From the NCBI GenBank assembly GCA_003427395.1, contig BFEA01000555.1, forward strand, positions 197,706 through 245,449: 47,744 bases of DNA, in the 5' to 3' direction. This document shows positions 8,927 to 20,654 of the stretch, one piece after another. A program made the position numbers and the translations under genes. Positions within the stretch are counted from its first letter, which is position 1; each line of letters starts with the position of its first letter. Below the pieces are notes generated by a model. It was not told the DNA's origin. It made no database searches and worked only from the letters and a program-made list of their open reading frames with translations. The DNA is from Chara braunii. Taxonomy: Eukaryota > Streptophyta > Charophyceae > Charales > Characeae.

Positions 8927-11900
8927 ATGCCCAAGGGGTCAAACGAGAGGATGAATTGTGGGATAGGCATCGGTAATGCGCAGAGAGGACGTGGGGCATC
9001 AGCATTTCACTTGTTCAATGGGCCTGCTGTGGAGGGTCCCTGCCATGATGCATACGGGGCGCGAAAGCTATGTGACCACTGTGATGCAGTACGGAGGCAG
9101 AATGGCTGTAGACAACGTTTGCTGGATGATCCTCTGGCGTCAAACGCCGCAGCAGATGTCAGAAGCAGTGGTCAGACATCTGCAGCCGTTGAAGTGATTG
9201 CGGGTCATCTAAACAGTCCTGGAAAGCGGAAGAGGAACAGAATAAGAGTGACATCAGCCGAAGAAGTGGCGAGGGCCGTTGCTGCTGCCAGAGATGGAGA
9301 TGGAGGATGTTCCGTGGCCACATGTGGGCAGACACAAAGGGTATTGCAAGGTCCGCTGCGGTTGGCGCAATGCTGGAGAAAGGAGGATGAGCTGGACACC
9401 TGTATGTTCCAAGATGGCCGGTTATGGCATGATGCCCAAGGGTGCGGCGGCATTGCTGCAAGAGACATTGGTGCAAGCGAGAGGTCCTGCAATACCCTCG
9501 CAGGTGATGTGTCAACGGCGGACACGATGGCGAGGCTGACATTGAATGCTGCTGGTGGTGGTGGGCAGGCAAAGCGGATGAGGGTAGGAAACTGTCCCCC
9601 CACCTCCTCCGTTGCTGTGTCAAGATTGCAAGAGGTCAACGCTAGCCATCTCGGCACAGTTCAGTGGGGCTGCAGCCCAATTAATGGAGGGTTGATGGAA
9701 AGTATGGTGGGAAGCAAGACGGCGGGAGACTCGCGGAGCTACTGGCCGCAGCAGTTGCATGGCTGTAATACGACGGTGCAAGCGGGGTTGTTCACAAAGA
9801 AGCGGACGCCTCTCCATGTACTGGATGAGGACTGGGGAAGTTTGAATGAGGGACGGGGTGCGGAACGAGTTCAAGTGCAGTTCTTATCTGAGAGGAGTGG
9901 AGGGATGACAATGCCGGAGTGTCTGAAGCAGGAAGGTGCAAGTGCACACGCCCAGGTTCTGCCGTCGTCCATGCCACATGAAGAAGCGAATTGGCAGAGA
10001 GGACCATGGGAGCAGCCTCAGGGGCTGTCGATGTCTCGTGGAGGCGAAGTGGCATTTGCAGTGCTTGAGGGCTTGAATCAGGGGGGAAGGGTTCAAGGTG
10101 GGTCGTCCAGGGCAGATGCAGTGTTGACGTCATCACAGCATCACCAGACTTCGCCAGTATCAGTGGACCATGCGCAGGTGCGATCATGGTTCGTTGAGGA
10201 TGAAAGAGCAACGGGGGGGCAAGAAGAGCACCTGAATCGGCATGGATGTGTGGAAGGAGGAGTTGAGATGTGTCCATCACCGAAAGTAACTAGAGAGATG
10301 ATGACATCAGGGCAGTCTACGAATCAGCAGCAATCGGAGGAGCCATTTCAGGTAGTATACTCGATGCCCGACGCAGAAGATGTGGTCTTGTTACAGCAGC
10401 ACAGCGACTTCCTGTCAGATCATTTATGTCTGACCTCCTCTGCGGGTCTCCACCCTAGTTGGCTGAACGGCGGGGCTATGGAGAAAGAAATTGAGGGTGG
10501 CGACATGTCTGTGGTTATTTATAACAAGCTATGGGGCCAATGTGAGGGGCGCTTTTCGGCAAAGGAAGAAATGACTGCTGCTGACTTGTGTTCCATGTCC
10601 GCAACTGAGACCCATCAGGTCAATTCTGGCTTGTCCCGAAGGTCCCCTCGATCTTCATCTCAGAGTGGATCCAACGATGGAAGGATGAAGAAAGAACCAC
10701 GGATATGTGAGGAAGCAGCAACTGCTGCATATGAACATGATGGCTGGAGGAATAACCATGCGCGCCCAGGGTCAAAATATAATCCTGTTATTATTGACGA
10801 TGACGACTGCGAGCCCTGTAATTACAACAAGCAGCCTGCTTGTGCGAGAGTGGGAGACCCTCAGGAGGATGCCGGTAGAGAGAGCTCCCAGGGTGAGCTA
10901 TCAGCTGTGACAACCAAGGTGGGATTGGGATTAACTTCGCGACCCCTGCACTCTGAGCCTTGTTCTTCCCCTCCTCGGGTATCGGAGAACCTGGCGTCAA
11001 GGGTGCTGAACGCCGACTTCAAGGAGCTGGGCTGGAGAGGTGACCTGAAGCAGGAACGGATATCATCATTGAGTCCGCAAGCAAAAATCAGATGTCGGTA
11101 TGCAAATTTTGTGGATTTGACACAAGAAGAATCTGATTCACAAGCACACCAAAACCCTTCCCCATCGCTGCTTCCGTGCGCTTCCTCTCCTTTGTCGCCT
11201 TCTGCTGCTGGAAGCCAACAGTTGAAGAGGTCGGGTGTCAATTACACAGGGGTATGGTCAGCCTCTGCTCCCTCTCCGATTTGCCCTGATGCTGCTGCTG
11301 CTGAGAGTGAAGGCTTGAACAGGTTGGATCTCAGCGGTGCAGGATTACGGTCAACCACTTCTCCCACTTGTTTCGGCCCTGATGGCGCTGAGAGTCAAGT
11401 GTTAAAGAGGTCAGATGTCGCAGAGCGAGGAGGTGTACAACCACTCTCTGCTGCATCTCCTGTTTACCGTGATGCTGAGGAGAGTCAAGGATTGAGTTGG
11501 TTAGACGTGAGTGAGGCTGGAATATTGTCACCCTCCACTCCTTCTCCTCTTCCCCCTGATCCTGATGGGAGTCATTGCTTGAACCGGTTACAAGTCAGCA
11601 AGGCAGGATTACGATCACCCTCTTCTCCCTCTCCTTTTCACTCTCATGGTGCTGAGAGTCAAGGGTTGAAGAGTTTTGATGCGAGGGAGCCAGGAGGAGT
11701 ACGGCCGCTCTCTTCTGCTCCCTCTCCTATCTGCCCTGCTGTTCTGGAGAGTCAGGGATTGGATAGGTTAGATGTCAGTGAGGCAGGTTTACCGTCGTCA
11801 CCCGCGACTCCCTCTAGGTTTCCTCTTGATGCTGCTGAGAGTGCTGCTGAGTGTCAAGGGTTGCAAAAGCCAGATGGTAGTGAGCCAAGTGTGAAGTCTT

Positions 11901-12547
11901 CCCCTTTGCCCTCTTCCTTTCCTCCCGATACTGTGGACAGCCAAGGGTTCAGCAGGCCAAGAGTGAAGTCCTCCCCTAATCCTGCTCCTCTTCCCTCTGA
12001 TGCTGCTGAGGTCAAAGGGTTGAAGAGGTTGGATGTCACTGCTGAGTTAAGAGTGAAGTCTTCCCCTGCTTCCTTTCCTTTTCATCCTGATGCTGTCGAG
12101 AGCACAGGGGTGAAGAGATCAGAGGTCTGCGAGTCGCAAGTGCAATCGTCCCCTGCTTGCTCTCCGTGTTGTCGTGATGCCAGTGAAACCCCCATGTTGA
12201 AGAGGTCGGATACTAGTGAGTCGTCAGTGCTCTTCCCCCTTACTCCCACTCTTTTCCGTTCTGATCCTGATGACAGCCTGGTGTTGAAAAGGGTGGACAC
12301 CAGAGATGCAAACATAGCGTCGCAGTTGGAGTGCAAAGGAGAACCAGCATTTTCAAAGGCAGTCAATTCTGAATGCAATGTCGAGGATGGGAACGAGGCT
12401 GGGAATGTCGATCCAACATCGTGCTCGGATTCACCGTCGGCGAAGAAGCCAGCAGCATCTCTTGTGAGCAAGCCATCACTGAGCAACATGGGTGAAGAGG
12501 CAAAGAATGACTGGTCAGCATCCTCTGCTTCTGCAAGAGGGAAACCG
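8927..12547 (+). CDS. Large exon of a Ser/Pro-rich nuclear protein with SIM-like motifs and 30-aa repeats
   Basis: An uninterrupted frame of about 1200 codons, unusual in this stop-rich window. The frame is open from 8894 (in-frame TGA at 8891) and the first ATG is 8927; an upstream exon is possible. Two SUMO-interaction-like motifs are visible: P-V-I-I-D-D-D-D at residues 620-627 and V-D-L-T-Q-E-E from residue 729, each hydrophobic followed by acidic residues. Residues ~761-1126 hold about twelve degenerate 30-residue repeats of the form E-S-Q-G-L-x-R-L-D-V-S-E-A-G-L then a Ser/Pro stretch ending P-D-A. The N-terminal third has scattered Cys and Trp but no domain I know. At 12547/12548 the sequence CCG|GTGAGTAC is a strong 5' splice donor; the frame's last 28 codons would then be intronic. 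No downstream exon was recognised. Function unknown; a SUMO-binding nuclear protein is inference. Confidence 0.6.
11209..12305 (+). repeat. Coding minisatellite, ~12 units of ~90 bp
   Basis: In-frame tandem units encoding E/D-S-x-G-L-x-R-x-D-V-S-E-x-G ... S-P ... P-D-A. Unit length varies from about 24 to 36 codons and no unit carries a stop, so length change kept the frame. Confidence 0.85.
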
Positions 12548-12556
12548 GTGAGTACT
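12548..12556 (+). promoter_or_regulatory. Candidate 5' splice donor
   Basis: GTGAGTACT after CCG closes the long frame. The sequence after it loses the Ser/Pro composition of the exon. Confidence 0.5.
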
Positions 12557-12631
12557 GTTCCAAAATTTTCCTATGAAATACTGTGTACATATGGTGGGGT
12601 TCATGTGAGCCCACAGTATGAACGTGCATGA

Positions 12632-14215
12632 TGTGCAAATCCTGGCGGATACCTTGGTACACTACCTCCACCCCCTCCTTCCCACCTTTGAAAACAAAAA
12701 GTAACTAGAAAAGCCTAGGACAATTAGCTGGTATGGTCCAGCGAGAACAGTCCTGAATGACCTGTCTGAGAACTTGATGAGTCAGGGAAGGCCCGAGGAG
12801 ACTATCTTTTCAGCCTTGGAGCTGTAAGGGCTTTTTGTCGCTGTCAAATCGAGCACAAATCTCAGCTTGTTTGCAAATAATGTGTTTGGTCTTCAAGGAG
12901 TAGTCTGAAGGGCTATGATGGCTGTAACGGTAGGTATTATAGCATTAGTGGATTGTGCTTGTAGATTGACTCCGCATATGATTGCCCACATGGACAAGGA
13001 AGTGGTGTGTACCATGTTTTCGAGTAAGTGGGGTGCATCATACCTGAATGGGGCTGTAGTCTTCAAGTTCGAGGGGATGTTGTGGAGTGTTATATTTGAA
13101 CATTGTGGTTGGGTACGGTATGTTGCATTCAAACTTACCAGGGGGAGCAATTGTATCTGTGTTGACTGGTTTTGAATTGTTCTGTGGTGTGAGGTGTGAA
13201 TGAATATATGTGTTTCACAACTTCACTAGAGATTCTGCGAGGCCAATCTTGAAATTTGGAAGGGTGTGTTTGTTATTTGCCAACTGTGAATCTCGCATGC
13301 ACCTCTTTTCTGGGTGTTTGTGCTCACAAATGCTGTTCTGGTTGTTGAAGTCAACATTCGGAACAATGTTTATGAACAGAAACACCCAGAGAAAAGAAGT
13401 GGTAGTAGAAGTTGGCCGGTTTAGTGATCAATGCCTTTTTTCTTGGTAGAATGATATCTGGCTTATCCAAAAATCGGGCAGCTCGTCTCTGATCTTCTGT
13501 CCTTGTAGTTCTCCCTCCCTCTAGGCCTCTTACTACCTTTACCATCCCCTCCCTGAATCTGGCGCTGTATTTGCGCCTCCATGTGGTCTGTACATTTGCA
13601 CACTCAAATGTGTGTGCACGCACACCTACATACGGCGGGTCATGCAAGTTTCGTCAATGCACTCAATTGGAGTCTCTCACAGAAGGATGCAAGTGCTAAA
13701 AATAGCCCCATCATGAGAACCGAGTCACCAGAAAATAGACAAGTAAACCAATAGTACAAATAAGGTTCCTTCCCTCTGCAGCTCCCGGTCCCTCTCAGCC
13801 CACTCACCACCTCAGCAGTGCAAGTCCCTCGCTGAATGTCACTAATGAAGTCTCTCTGCAGGTTCCAGCTATGGCACCCAACCTCCAGCATCAACACAGA
13901 CTATGGAGGTTGGCGCCAGCCTTCTTCAGCCTCCTGATGTGACCACCAGCAACTTCCATATCACCAGCATCCAGTTAAGTCGAGGTAAGATTCCCACGTA
14001 CTCGCTCCTCGTCCACAACACACAGTCCTGATCACCCTTTTCCTTGCCCTGCCTCCCTCCTACAGCTATGGTGTCGGAGCGCTCTTCCTAACTAATGGAC
14101 AACTTTATTGCACTACTTTTCTGGCCGGCACTCTCCTCCTCTGTTTGGCACCAGCCTCTCCTCACTTCTCACCTTGCCTAGCAGCTGTGTTGCCGCTAAT
14201 CGTAAGTTGAGTTGA
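12632..14215. other. No recognised gene (possible intron or intergenic DNA)
   Basis: Only short frames without motifs on either strand. GT-donor-like words occur (GAGGTAAGATT near 13982), but I cannot define an exon. Confidence 0.4.
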
Positions 14216-14249
14216 GAGCCGTATGATAGGTGACTATCTCGTACGGTTC
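14216..14249 (+). ncRNA. Group II intron domain V-like sequence
   Basis: These 34 nt have the canonical domain V length and layout. The 5' strand starts GAGCCGTATG and contains the AGC catalytic triad; the 3' strand ends CGTACGGTTC. The lower stem pairs G1-C34 to U9-G26, with G3-U32 as wobble. A two-nt bulge (UC, positions 24-25) follows at the usual place, then five pairs (GAUAG/CUAUC) closed by a GNRA-type GUGA tetraloop. I see no maturase frame upstream and no confident domain VI or 5' GUGYG end. It is probably a fragment of organellar or bacterial-type intron origin in nuclear DNA. Confidence 0.7.
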
Positions 14250-15644
14250 GGAGAGGACTCGAGTAATCACCAAGGGCACCGAGCTTGTCAGGGCGCTTGT
14301 CAGGAAGTGGCGAGCATGGGGCTAATTTGCCATAGCCAACCCTGAGGGCAGGATAGCGAAGTGCCTCAGAGTGGCAAATTACCCCTGAGGACTTCAGGGA
14401 TCACTGAGCGGCTTCATCCCTGAGCAGCGCTGAGGGAGACTGACTGTTAGTGTCAATCTCATGAGAAAATAACCTCATCTGGGGCTATTTATAGCATCAG
14501 CAGCTGAGGGGACCTCTGGCGAGATAATTTCTTGTTGGCTTCTGAGTGCCACAGGGTCAGATTCAGGGAATCTAACAACAAGGGTTGCAGCGCCTCAAGA
14601 TCCTGAAGAGGATCAACAAGTTTGAAGTGGTTCTGTGCGTGGGACGAAGAGGAGGAAGCTCTGGAAGAAACTGGCGAGATGAGGGTTTCAGTCTGCCATA
14701 GCCAGATCTTCACTCAGCTCTGCAAGAAACTCTGAAAGTGAGTCCGTTCCATGCACCTACCTGTATAGCAATTCAGATAGGATTAGATTAGTCAGTAATT
14801 ATGGTCTATTTGTCTGTCAGTGACTGGATGTGAAAATCGCAGACTGCATGACAGCCATAGCCATCTCTCCCCTACCTTTCTCTGCTCATTTCTAACCCTC
14901 TGTTGACTCTTTTGCATCCAAAATTGTTATGTGACTGCCTTACTGTATTGTGCTGGATTTGGGATGCTCAGACTGTGAATTCTGCACTGGAAAAGTAGTG
15001 ATATTGTGAATTGTAGTTTCGCGCTGAGTCTAATTATAACCTGTGCTACCTAGGGTCAGTCATAACTTCAATTTTGTCCGTCAGAATTCAATTCTGTCAG
15101 TTGTCAGTCAATCACAATCCAAAAATAAGCAATTCTGCAAAAGCGCTTGATTGGATTTGCAGTATTTCACTGGAAACAGTGAATACTGTACGTCTCCATA
15201 CCCCAAGGTATGGTCGCCAGAGTCATCAGGGCCAAAATTGGAGTCTTGAGTTAGGATTTAGGGTCTCTGACTGAATCGCTCTGCTTGTTTGATCCTTCTT
15301 GTTTGTACTTGCCATATTCTATCATTCCCACTGACTACTCTTGTTTTCTGGTGGGCTCTAGACACCTAGTGTTTCTCCGGAAGAGTAGTGGATTGTTTCT
15401 ACTAACTCCAGTGTGGTGCAGGGTCAGTAAAAGGAAATCGTGTGAATGATTTTACTGGACTGTCTGTCTGTCTGTCTGACACATGACCCCAGGGAAACCA
15501 TTCTAACCCAAACCGTTTGTTGCCTATTTACCCACCTACCTCTGTGTTTGAGACAACAATGATTTCTGAGTGTCTGCAGGAAATTGAAAATCGCTGCATA
15601 CTCCTCTGTTTGTCCATTATTTATTGTTGTTTTGAAAGTGGAAA
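14250..15644. other. 5' flank/leader of Ty3 element 1; no gene recognised
   Basis: This stretch should contain the 5' LTR and primer-binding site of element 1, but I could not match it to the 3' flank by eye or find a clear tRNA-complementary site. Three GCCATAGCC words lie here (14329, 14695, 14854). Confidence 0.4.
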
Positions 15645-17087
15645 ATGGCGGAACAGGGTGCTCAGCAGCAGCCACAGGTAGAAGTAGTGATGAAGGTAGA
15701 AGAACCACAACCTTCTACCTCCACCCCTACTACTCCTCTGACTGCTACTCAACAGAAGGAGGAGCTACAAGAAAGACTGCAGCAGGAACAGACCCTGCTT
15801 GCAGAATTGGAGAGACAGGACGCAGCTGAGTTAGAGGCTGCAACAGATACTTCTCGCAGGGAGTACCTGTTGGAGCAGCTAAACAAGGTCCTGACAGATG
15901 GCCGCTGCTCCCAGGTGAATAAGAATCTGGCGGAGTGGGCTCTTTTAAAACACAAGGCCACCAGTTCTTATTTCACTAACTGGGATGATCGCATCGGTCG
16001 CCTGGAACGCAGGGTGGACGACCTGGCAGCTCAACTGTCCAAGATACTGAATGCAATTTAAAATCTGACTGCTCAGCTGACAACCGCCAAACTAATCGGT
16101 CCGCAGTCTCCTCCTCTCTCAGTGAAACCTTCCTCTTTTCCTCCTTCAACTCCCCCTGGTTCACGTCCATCTTCCCCTTCACCACCTCCTTCCCAAAAGG
16201 CCTCAGCCAAACCCACCTTTGCTGCTGTGGTTGCAGGGGATCAAAGAGGTCCCAAGATCCCTGCCCCCAACAAATTCAGGGGGGATGACCCCAAGACTGA
16301 TGTTGGGGACTGGGCTGCAGGGACCAGGGCCTACTTGAGCGGCTTCATTTGCCCAGAACAGACAAAGGTGGCTACAGTTTTGGGAGTGTTGGAGGGGCCT
16401 GCACAAAAGTGGGCTACCTCTACCTCCAGCGGTCTGCAAAAAACTATGGAGGATTGGGCTTTGGGATTGGGGGTGGACAGTCTTTTGCAGGCTATGGAAG
16501 ACCGCTTTGCAGAGAAGGAGCGGGCCCACAAAGCTGCTGACAGGATTGCTCGCCTGGGGCAGCAACGCTACAGCGGTGCCCTGCAATCGTTGTTTGCAGA
16601 GTTCGAGCAGCTAACTTCCACACCTGGCTTGGTCATGTCTGCAGGTGACCTACTAACAAACTTCTGCAGGGCAGCCCCTGAGAAGTTTTTTGTTGCTTTG
16701 TACAGCGTTGGGCACAAGGATTGGATATCCTTTGGCCGTGCAGCCCTGGACATGAAGGCAAAACTTCATGTTCAGGCCCCCTCTGACAGGAGGAAAGGTG
16801 CCTTCCCTCGTGGTGGTAGAAAGGGAAAGGCAACCTTTGCACATGCACGGTCTGCATCAGCTTCTGATTCAGACTCCCAGGCTGATACACCATCGGCTGG
16901 GATTGGATCAGCTGCTGAGACAGATGTTGCAGCGGCCCTGACGCAGGCTGTTCTGGGAGTTCTGCAGCAGCAGAAGAGATTCTCTCCCACCACAGCCTCA
17001 GCCAGTCCCAAGGGGAAGGACAAGGGACGTCGGCCTTCCTCCTCCCAACGCCCTAATCTGCCCAAAAGACGTCCGGATGCCAGCTGA
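15645..17087 (+). pseudogene. Element 1 gag: coiled coil plus capsid, one internal stop
   Basis: ATG at 15645. Codons 1-138 are Gln/Glu-rich with a long helix (E-E-L-Q-E-R-L-Q-Q-E-Q and R-I-G-R-L-E-R-R-V-D-D-L), likely coiled coil. A TAA at 16059-16061 interrupts, then the same frame continues through a Pro/Ser linker into the capsid-like region from N-K-F-R-G-D-D-P to W-I-S-F-G-R-A-A-L-D-M-K-A-K-L, with Retrotrans_gag-type W and L positions. The TAA lies between N-A-I and N-L-T-A-Q-L and fits a CAA to TAA change. A Lys/Arg tail follows. The zinc knuckle is in another frame starting at 17077, overlapping by 11 nt. Confidence 0.75.
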
Positions 17088-17301
17088 CTCACTCAATCCC
17101 TCCACTCTCCCCTGGCATGACCTCAAGATCCAGGAGGGAGTGTGGAGAAGAAGAAAGGAAAGAGGGGTCTGCCTGAGATGTGAGGGACAACACTTTTTAA
17201 AGGACTGCCCTTACATGCCAGGCCCGGGTCGGTCAAAAAAACGAAACAGACCCTGGGGACTGCAGTTCCCCCTAGTGCTGCACTTTTGTCTGCTCAGGTA
17301 G
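17077..17301 (+). pseudogene. Element 1 gag nucleocapsid zinc knuckle
   Basis: A 74-codon frame in +1 relative to gag. It carries one CCHC-type knuckle, C-L-R-C-E-G-Q-H-F-L-K-D-C, spacing C-x2-C-x3-H-x4-C, the shorter form found in chromoviral Ty3 gag proteins. A basic patch (R-R-R-K-E-R) lies just before. It would bind the element's RNA in the capsid. The frame change from gag is probably a mutation, since capsid and nucleocapsid normally share one frame. Confidence 0.75.
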
Positions 17302-17446
17302 GTGAATCTGCAACTGTCTCAGTTGAGACTGTAGGTGAGAGAGTTTGGGGACTGCACGGGCAGCATCCTTTTGTTACGAGGATCCTGACCCAAATTAGGA
17401 CCCGGGGCAGGATGAGCTTCAGTCACTTGCTGCTTTCTTCCTTCAC

Positions 17447-17800
17447 ATGAAGGAACAAAAGAAGAGTAGGTCTGATCTCATCCTACTTCGGCCCCTGATC
17501 AACCACATCAGGATCAAAGGGTTGTTAGATTGTGGAGCCACTAAGAACTTCATATCTCCCAGTGTTGTTAAGAAACTGCATCTGGGTATGAAAGTTCAGC
17601 AGCTGCAGCAACCTTTGCTGGTCAGAATAGGTGACTCCACTGTTCTCACTATCAGGGATAAGGTCAGGGGTATCCCTGTTTCCTTCGATAGTGCTGGAGA
17701 AGTCGGACATAGTCTGAACTTCTACATATTCCCTGATCTACCCTTTGATCTGGTGTTCTCTATGCAGTGGCTGAAGGCAGTCAACCCAAGGATCAACTGA
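17447..17800 (+). pseudogene. Element 1 aspartic protease
   Basis: Retropepsin-like domain. The active-site strand reads G-L-L-D-C-G-A-T-K-N-F-I-S, so Cys replaces the usual Ser/Thr of D-S/T-G-A. The flap-side motif appears later as P-F-D-L-V-F-S-M-Q-W-L. TGA at 17798-17800 follows P-R-I-N, where Trp is usual; the frame then continues into RT after another stop near 17831. The domain would cleave the Gag-Pol precursor. The D-C-G site may impair activity. Confidence 0.8.
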
Positions 17801-18990
17801 CAGATCCCAAAGGTTGAACTACCTAACAGATAGGGGGTGTACAAGCCATGTATGATTGCTGCTGAACACCACCCTAAAACCAGTTGCTACTGTTTGAGAG
17901 CGAGGGAGTTTTATGCTCTCTCATGCCAGTACGACCATGAGCGCCTGTTCTTGGCTCTGGTCAAGCAGACAGACGCTCCTCCTGTTTCCCGTCCTCCTGA
18001 GATACAACAAGCTGTAGACCAGTATGCTGATCTGATGAAGGAGCCCTTTGGGTTACGCAATCGGCCAACCAAGCATCACATTGAGCTACTGCCTGGAGCG
18101 GTCCCTCCTAGGGGCCGCATCTACAGGATGTCCCCTGCTGAGCTTGAGGAGCTGAGAAAGCAGTTTGAGACCTTAACCAACAAAGGCTGGATACGGCCGA
18201 GCACTTATGAATTTGGGGCACCAGTCCTGTTCGTCCCGAAAGGGAATGGAGAATTCAAAATGTGCATCAACTACAGGGGTCTCAACAAGATTGCTAGGAG
18301 TACAGAGCCACTTCCTAGGATCGATGACCTTCTGGATATGGTGCAGGGCTGCACAATGTTCAACAAAGTCGACCTCAAATTTGGCTACCACCAGATTGAG
18401 ATGGCAGAGGAGGATGTCTATAAGACAACCTTCAAGACCAGTTATGGTACTTAGGAGTTCCTGGTCATGCCATTTGGACTATGCAACGCCCCAGGTACCT
18501 TCCAGACAGAGATGCACCGCATCTTCAGGCCTTATCTGGACAAGTTCATGGTTGTCTACCTGGATGACATCCTGGTATTCAGCAGAACTGCCAGGGAACA
18601 GGCGGAGCACTTGGCTCTTGTTCTTTAGTCGTTATGTGACATCCTGTATAAGATTAACAGAAAGAAGTCCTCCTTTGGAGTTCCCTCTGTCATCTATCTG
18701 GGTCATGTAATCTTTGGAGATGGCCTGGCTCCTGAAGCAGCCAAGATAGCTGCTATTCAGGAGTGGCCACAGCCACAGATAGTGAGGGGTGTCAGGTCCT
18801 TCATGGGTTTAACCTCATCCTACAGAAAGTTTGTCAGGAACTTTTCTGCAGTGGCTGCACCCCTGACCAACCTAACAAAGAAAAACACTCCTTTTCTTTG
18901 GTCCCTTCCCTGTCAGTTGGCCTTCACACGACTCAAGAAGGCCTTGACTCATGCACCAGTGCTGAAGTTGCCTGACCCCACTCTGCCACT
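17801..18990 (+). pseudogene. Element 1 reverse transcriptase
   Basis: Same frame as the protease. Motifs in order: P-P-R-G-R-I-Y-R-M-S-P-A-E-L-E-E-L, K-G-W-I-R-P-S, G-A-P-V-L-F-V-P-K, M-C-I-N-Y-R-G-L-N (Asn for the usual Asp), K-V-D-L-K-F-G-Y-H-Q-I with the first catalytic Asp, [10 protein letters not shown], and the catalytic [11 protein letters not shown]. Then Y-L-G-H-V-I and the thumb F-M-G-L-T-S-S-Y-R-K-F-V. Stops at 18452 and 18626 break it. It copies element RNA into DNA in an active copy. Confidence 0.9.
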
Positions 18991-18993
18991 GCC

Positions 18994-19340
18994 GCCAATC
19001 AGTATGGCATTGGGGCAGCTCTTCAGCAAGATGATGAGAATGGTCTACGGCCAGTAGAGTTCATGAGTACGAAGATCAAGACTCGAAAGCTTCAGGACTC
19101 TACCTACGAGAAAGAGCCGTATGCTCTTGTTTGTGTCCTGAAACATTAGAAGCACCTTCTCCTGGGAAGACACTTCAAGATCTTCTCAGATCACTCCACC
19201 TTAGAGTGGATGAAGTCCCAGGGAGAGTTAAATGATAAGTTGGCACAATATATTCAGTTCATAGACATGTTTGACTTTGAATTGAAACATAAGAAGGGCT
19301 GCTACAACAAAGTAGCAGATGCCCTCTCCTGGAGGCCTGA
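18994..19340 (+). pseudogene. Element 1 RNase H
   Basis: After a frameshift near 18985 the Ty3 RNase H is readable: Q-Y-G-I-G-A-A-L-Q-Q-D-D, P-V-E-F-M-S, T-Y-E-K-E-P-Y-A-L, F-S-D-H-S-T-L-E-W, and A-D-A-L-S-W-R near the end. The first catalytic Asp (normally in T-T-D-A-S before Q-Y-G-I-G) is lost at the frameshift/deletion. A TAG at 19147-19149 replaces a codon before K-H-L-L-L-G; Trp is usual there. Confidence 0.8.
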
Positions 19341-20654
19341 CTCTTTTGCATTGATCTCCTCTACTCACTCCTTTGGAGAGGAGACCCGTCAGACCATTGC
19401 TCGTCTTCTGCCTCACGACCCGACTTTTGGGCCCATAGTGAGGAATCTACAAGCGGATCCCAATGTTGAACCCGGCTATGCCCTGAGTTTAGACTTGCTG
19501 TACACCTACAGCAGAGGTGAGGAACGCTTGTGCATTCCCCAAGATCAACGACTCAGGACACTGCTGATGTCAGAGTGTCATGATGCCCGCGGACACTTTG
19601 GGTTCTTAAAGTCTTATGCAGCCCTGTCGCAACGCTTCTTCTGGAAGGAGATGCGGAGTGAGATGCTGCGCTATGTGGAAACCTGTGAGCTTTGTCAGAG
19701 GAACAAGGTCCAACGCAGACCTCCTCTGGGACTACTCGACCCTTACATATACCTGATGGCCCTGCTGAATCTGTGTCAATTGACTTCACAAATTTAGGCA
19801 AGACCACCCCTCGTGGCATGCGTCAGGTTATGGCCTGCGTGAACAGGTTCTCCAAATACACAGTTCATCCCCTTGCCAGAAGTAGCTAGAGTCCCGGCTG
19901 TGAGAGCAGCCTTTTTATAGAGGTGGGTCACACACCATGGACCGCCCACTTCTATAGTCAGTGATAGAGACCCCCGATTTTGCAGCGATGAGTGGCAGTC
20001 CTACTGTAAGGACTACCTGCACTCACGATTGGACATGACTTCTGGTCATCATCCTGAAGCCAATGGTTAGGCTGAAGTGATAAACCAAGTCTTATTCCAA
20101 TTGCTGCGTCCTGTCATCTCTCCAGATCAACAGGACTGGGATCTCCACTTGGCTTGGGCACAACTCATTTATAACATGTCTGTCCACTCCTTGAGTGGGT
20201 TCAGTCCATACCGGTTGCACTGGGGACGTGAACCACAACAACCTCTCGATGATATCATCGATAAGGCTAAGTCAGACCTGACACCAGGCACCGCAGAGTT
20301 CACCAGACGCTATTGCATAGATGTGGAAAGAGCACGGGCGAACTTGTTCAAAGCCCAAAAGGCAATGATTGAACGAGCTAATCGCCACAGGCGGCCTTCC
20401 CCCATTCGCACCGGTGATTATGTCTGGGTAGCCAGTTCTGAGCTGTTGAGAGAGGAGGATATCTCCCCCAAGCTGTTGCCTCGTTACTTGGGTCCATGGC
20501 AGGTCTTAGATACAGTGGGCGCTGTTCCATTCGGCCCATCCTATGTCATTGACGTCCCGCTGCATCTACGGACCTACCTGGTCTTCCATGAATCTAAGCT
20601 GCTTCCATCACTCCAACTGATGCATTCCCAGACTGACCTCCTCAATTTGGTCCA
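19341..20654 (+). pseudogene. Element 1 integrase
   Basis: The HHCC zinc domain is complete: E-C-H-D-A-R-G-H-F-G and C-E-L-C-Q-R-N-K. After a frameshift near 19750 the core starts V-S-I-D-F (first Asp); S-D-R-D-P-R-F (second Asp) is near 19961; the third motif N-G-x-A-E near 20065 has TAG in place of the middle codon, with the Glu kept. The frame from 20077 reads L-A-W-A-Q-L-I-Y-N, then R-A-N-R-H-R-R-P and G-D-Y-V-W-V, and finally L-L-P-R-Y-L-G-P-W-Q-V-L and L-V-F-H-E-S-K-L-L-P, the C-terminal domain. The stretch 19890-20076 carries several stops. Confidence 0.85.

Noticed and set aside
14250-15644. 5' LTR and primer-binding site of element 1
   Set aside because: I could not match this stretch to 20874-21911 by eye nor find a convincing tRNA-complementary site, so no LTR is annotated.
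19108-19118. GAGCCGTATG, same as the start of group II domain V
   Set aside because: It encodes a conserved RNase H segment, and no matching 3' strand follows.
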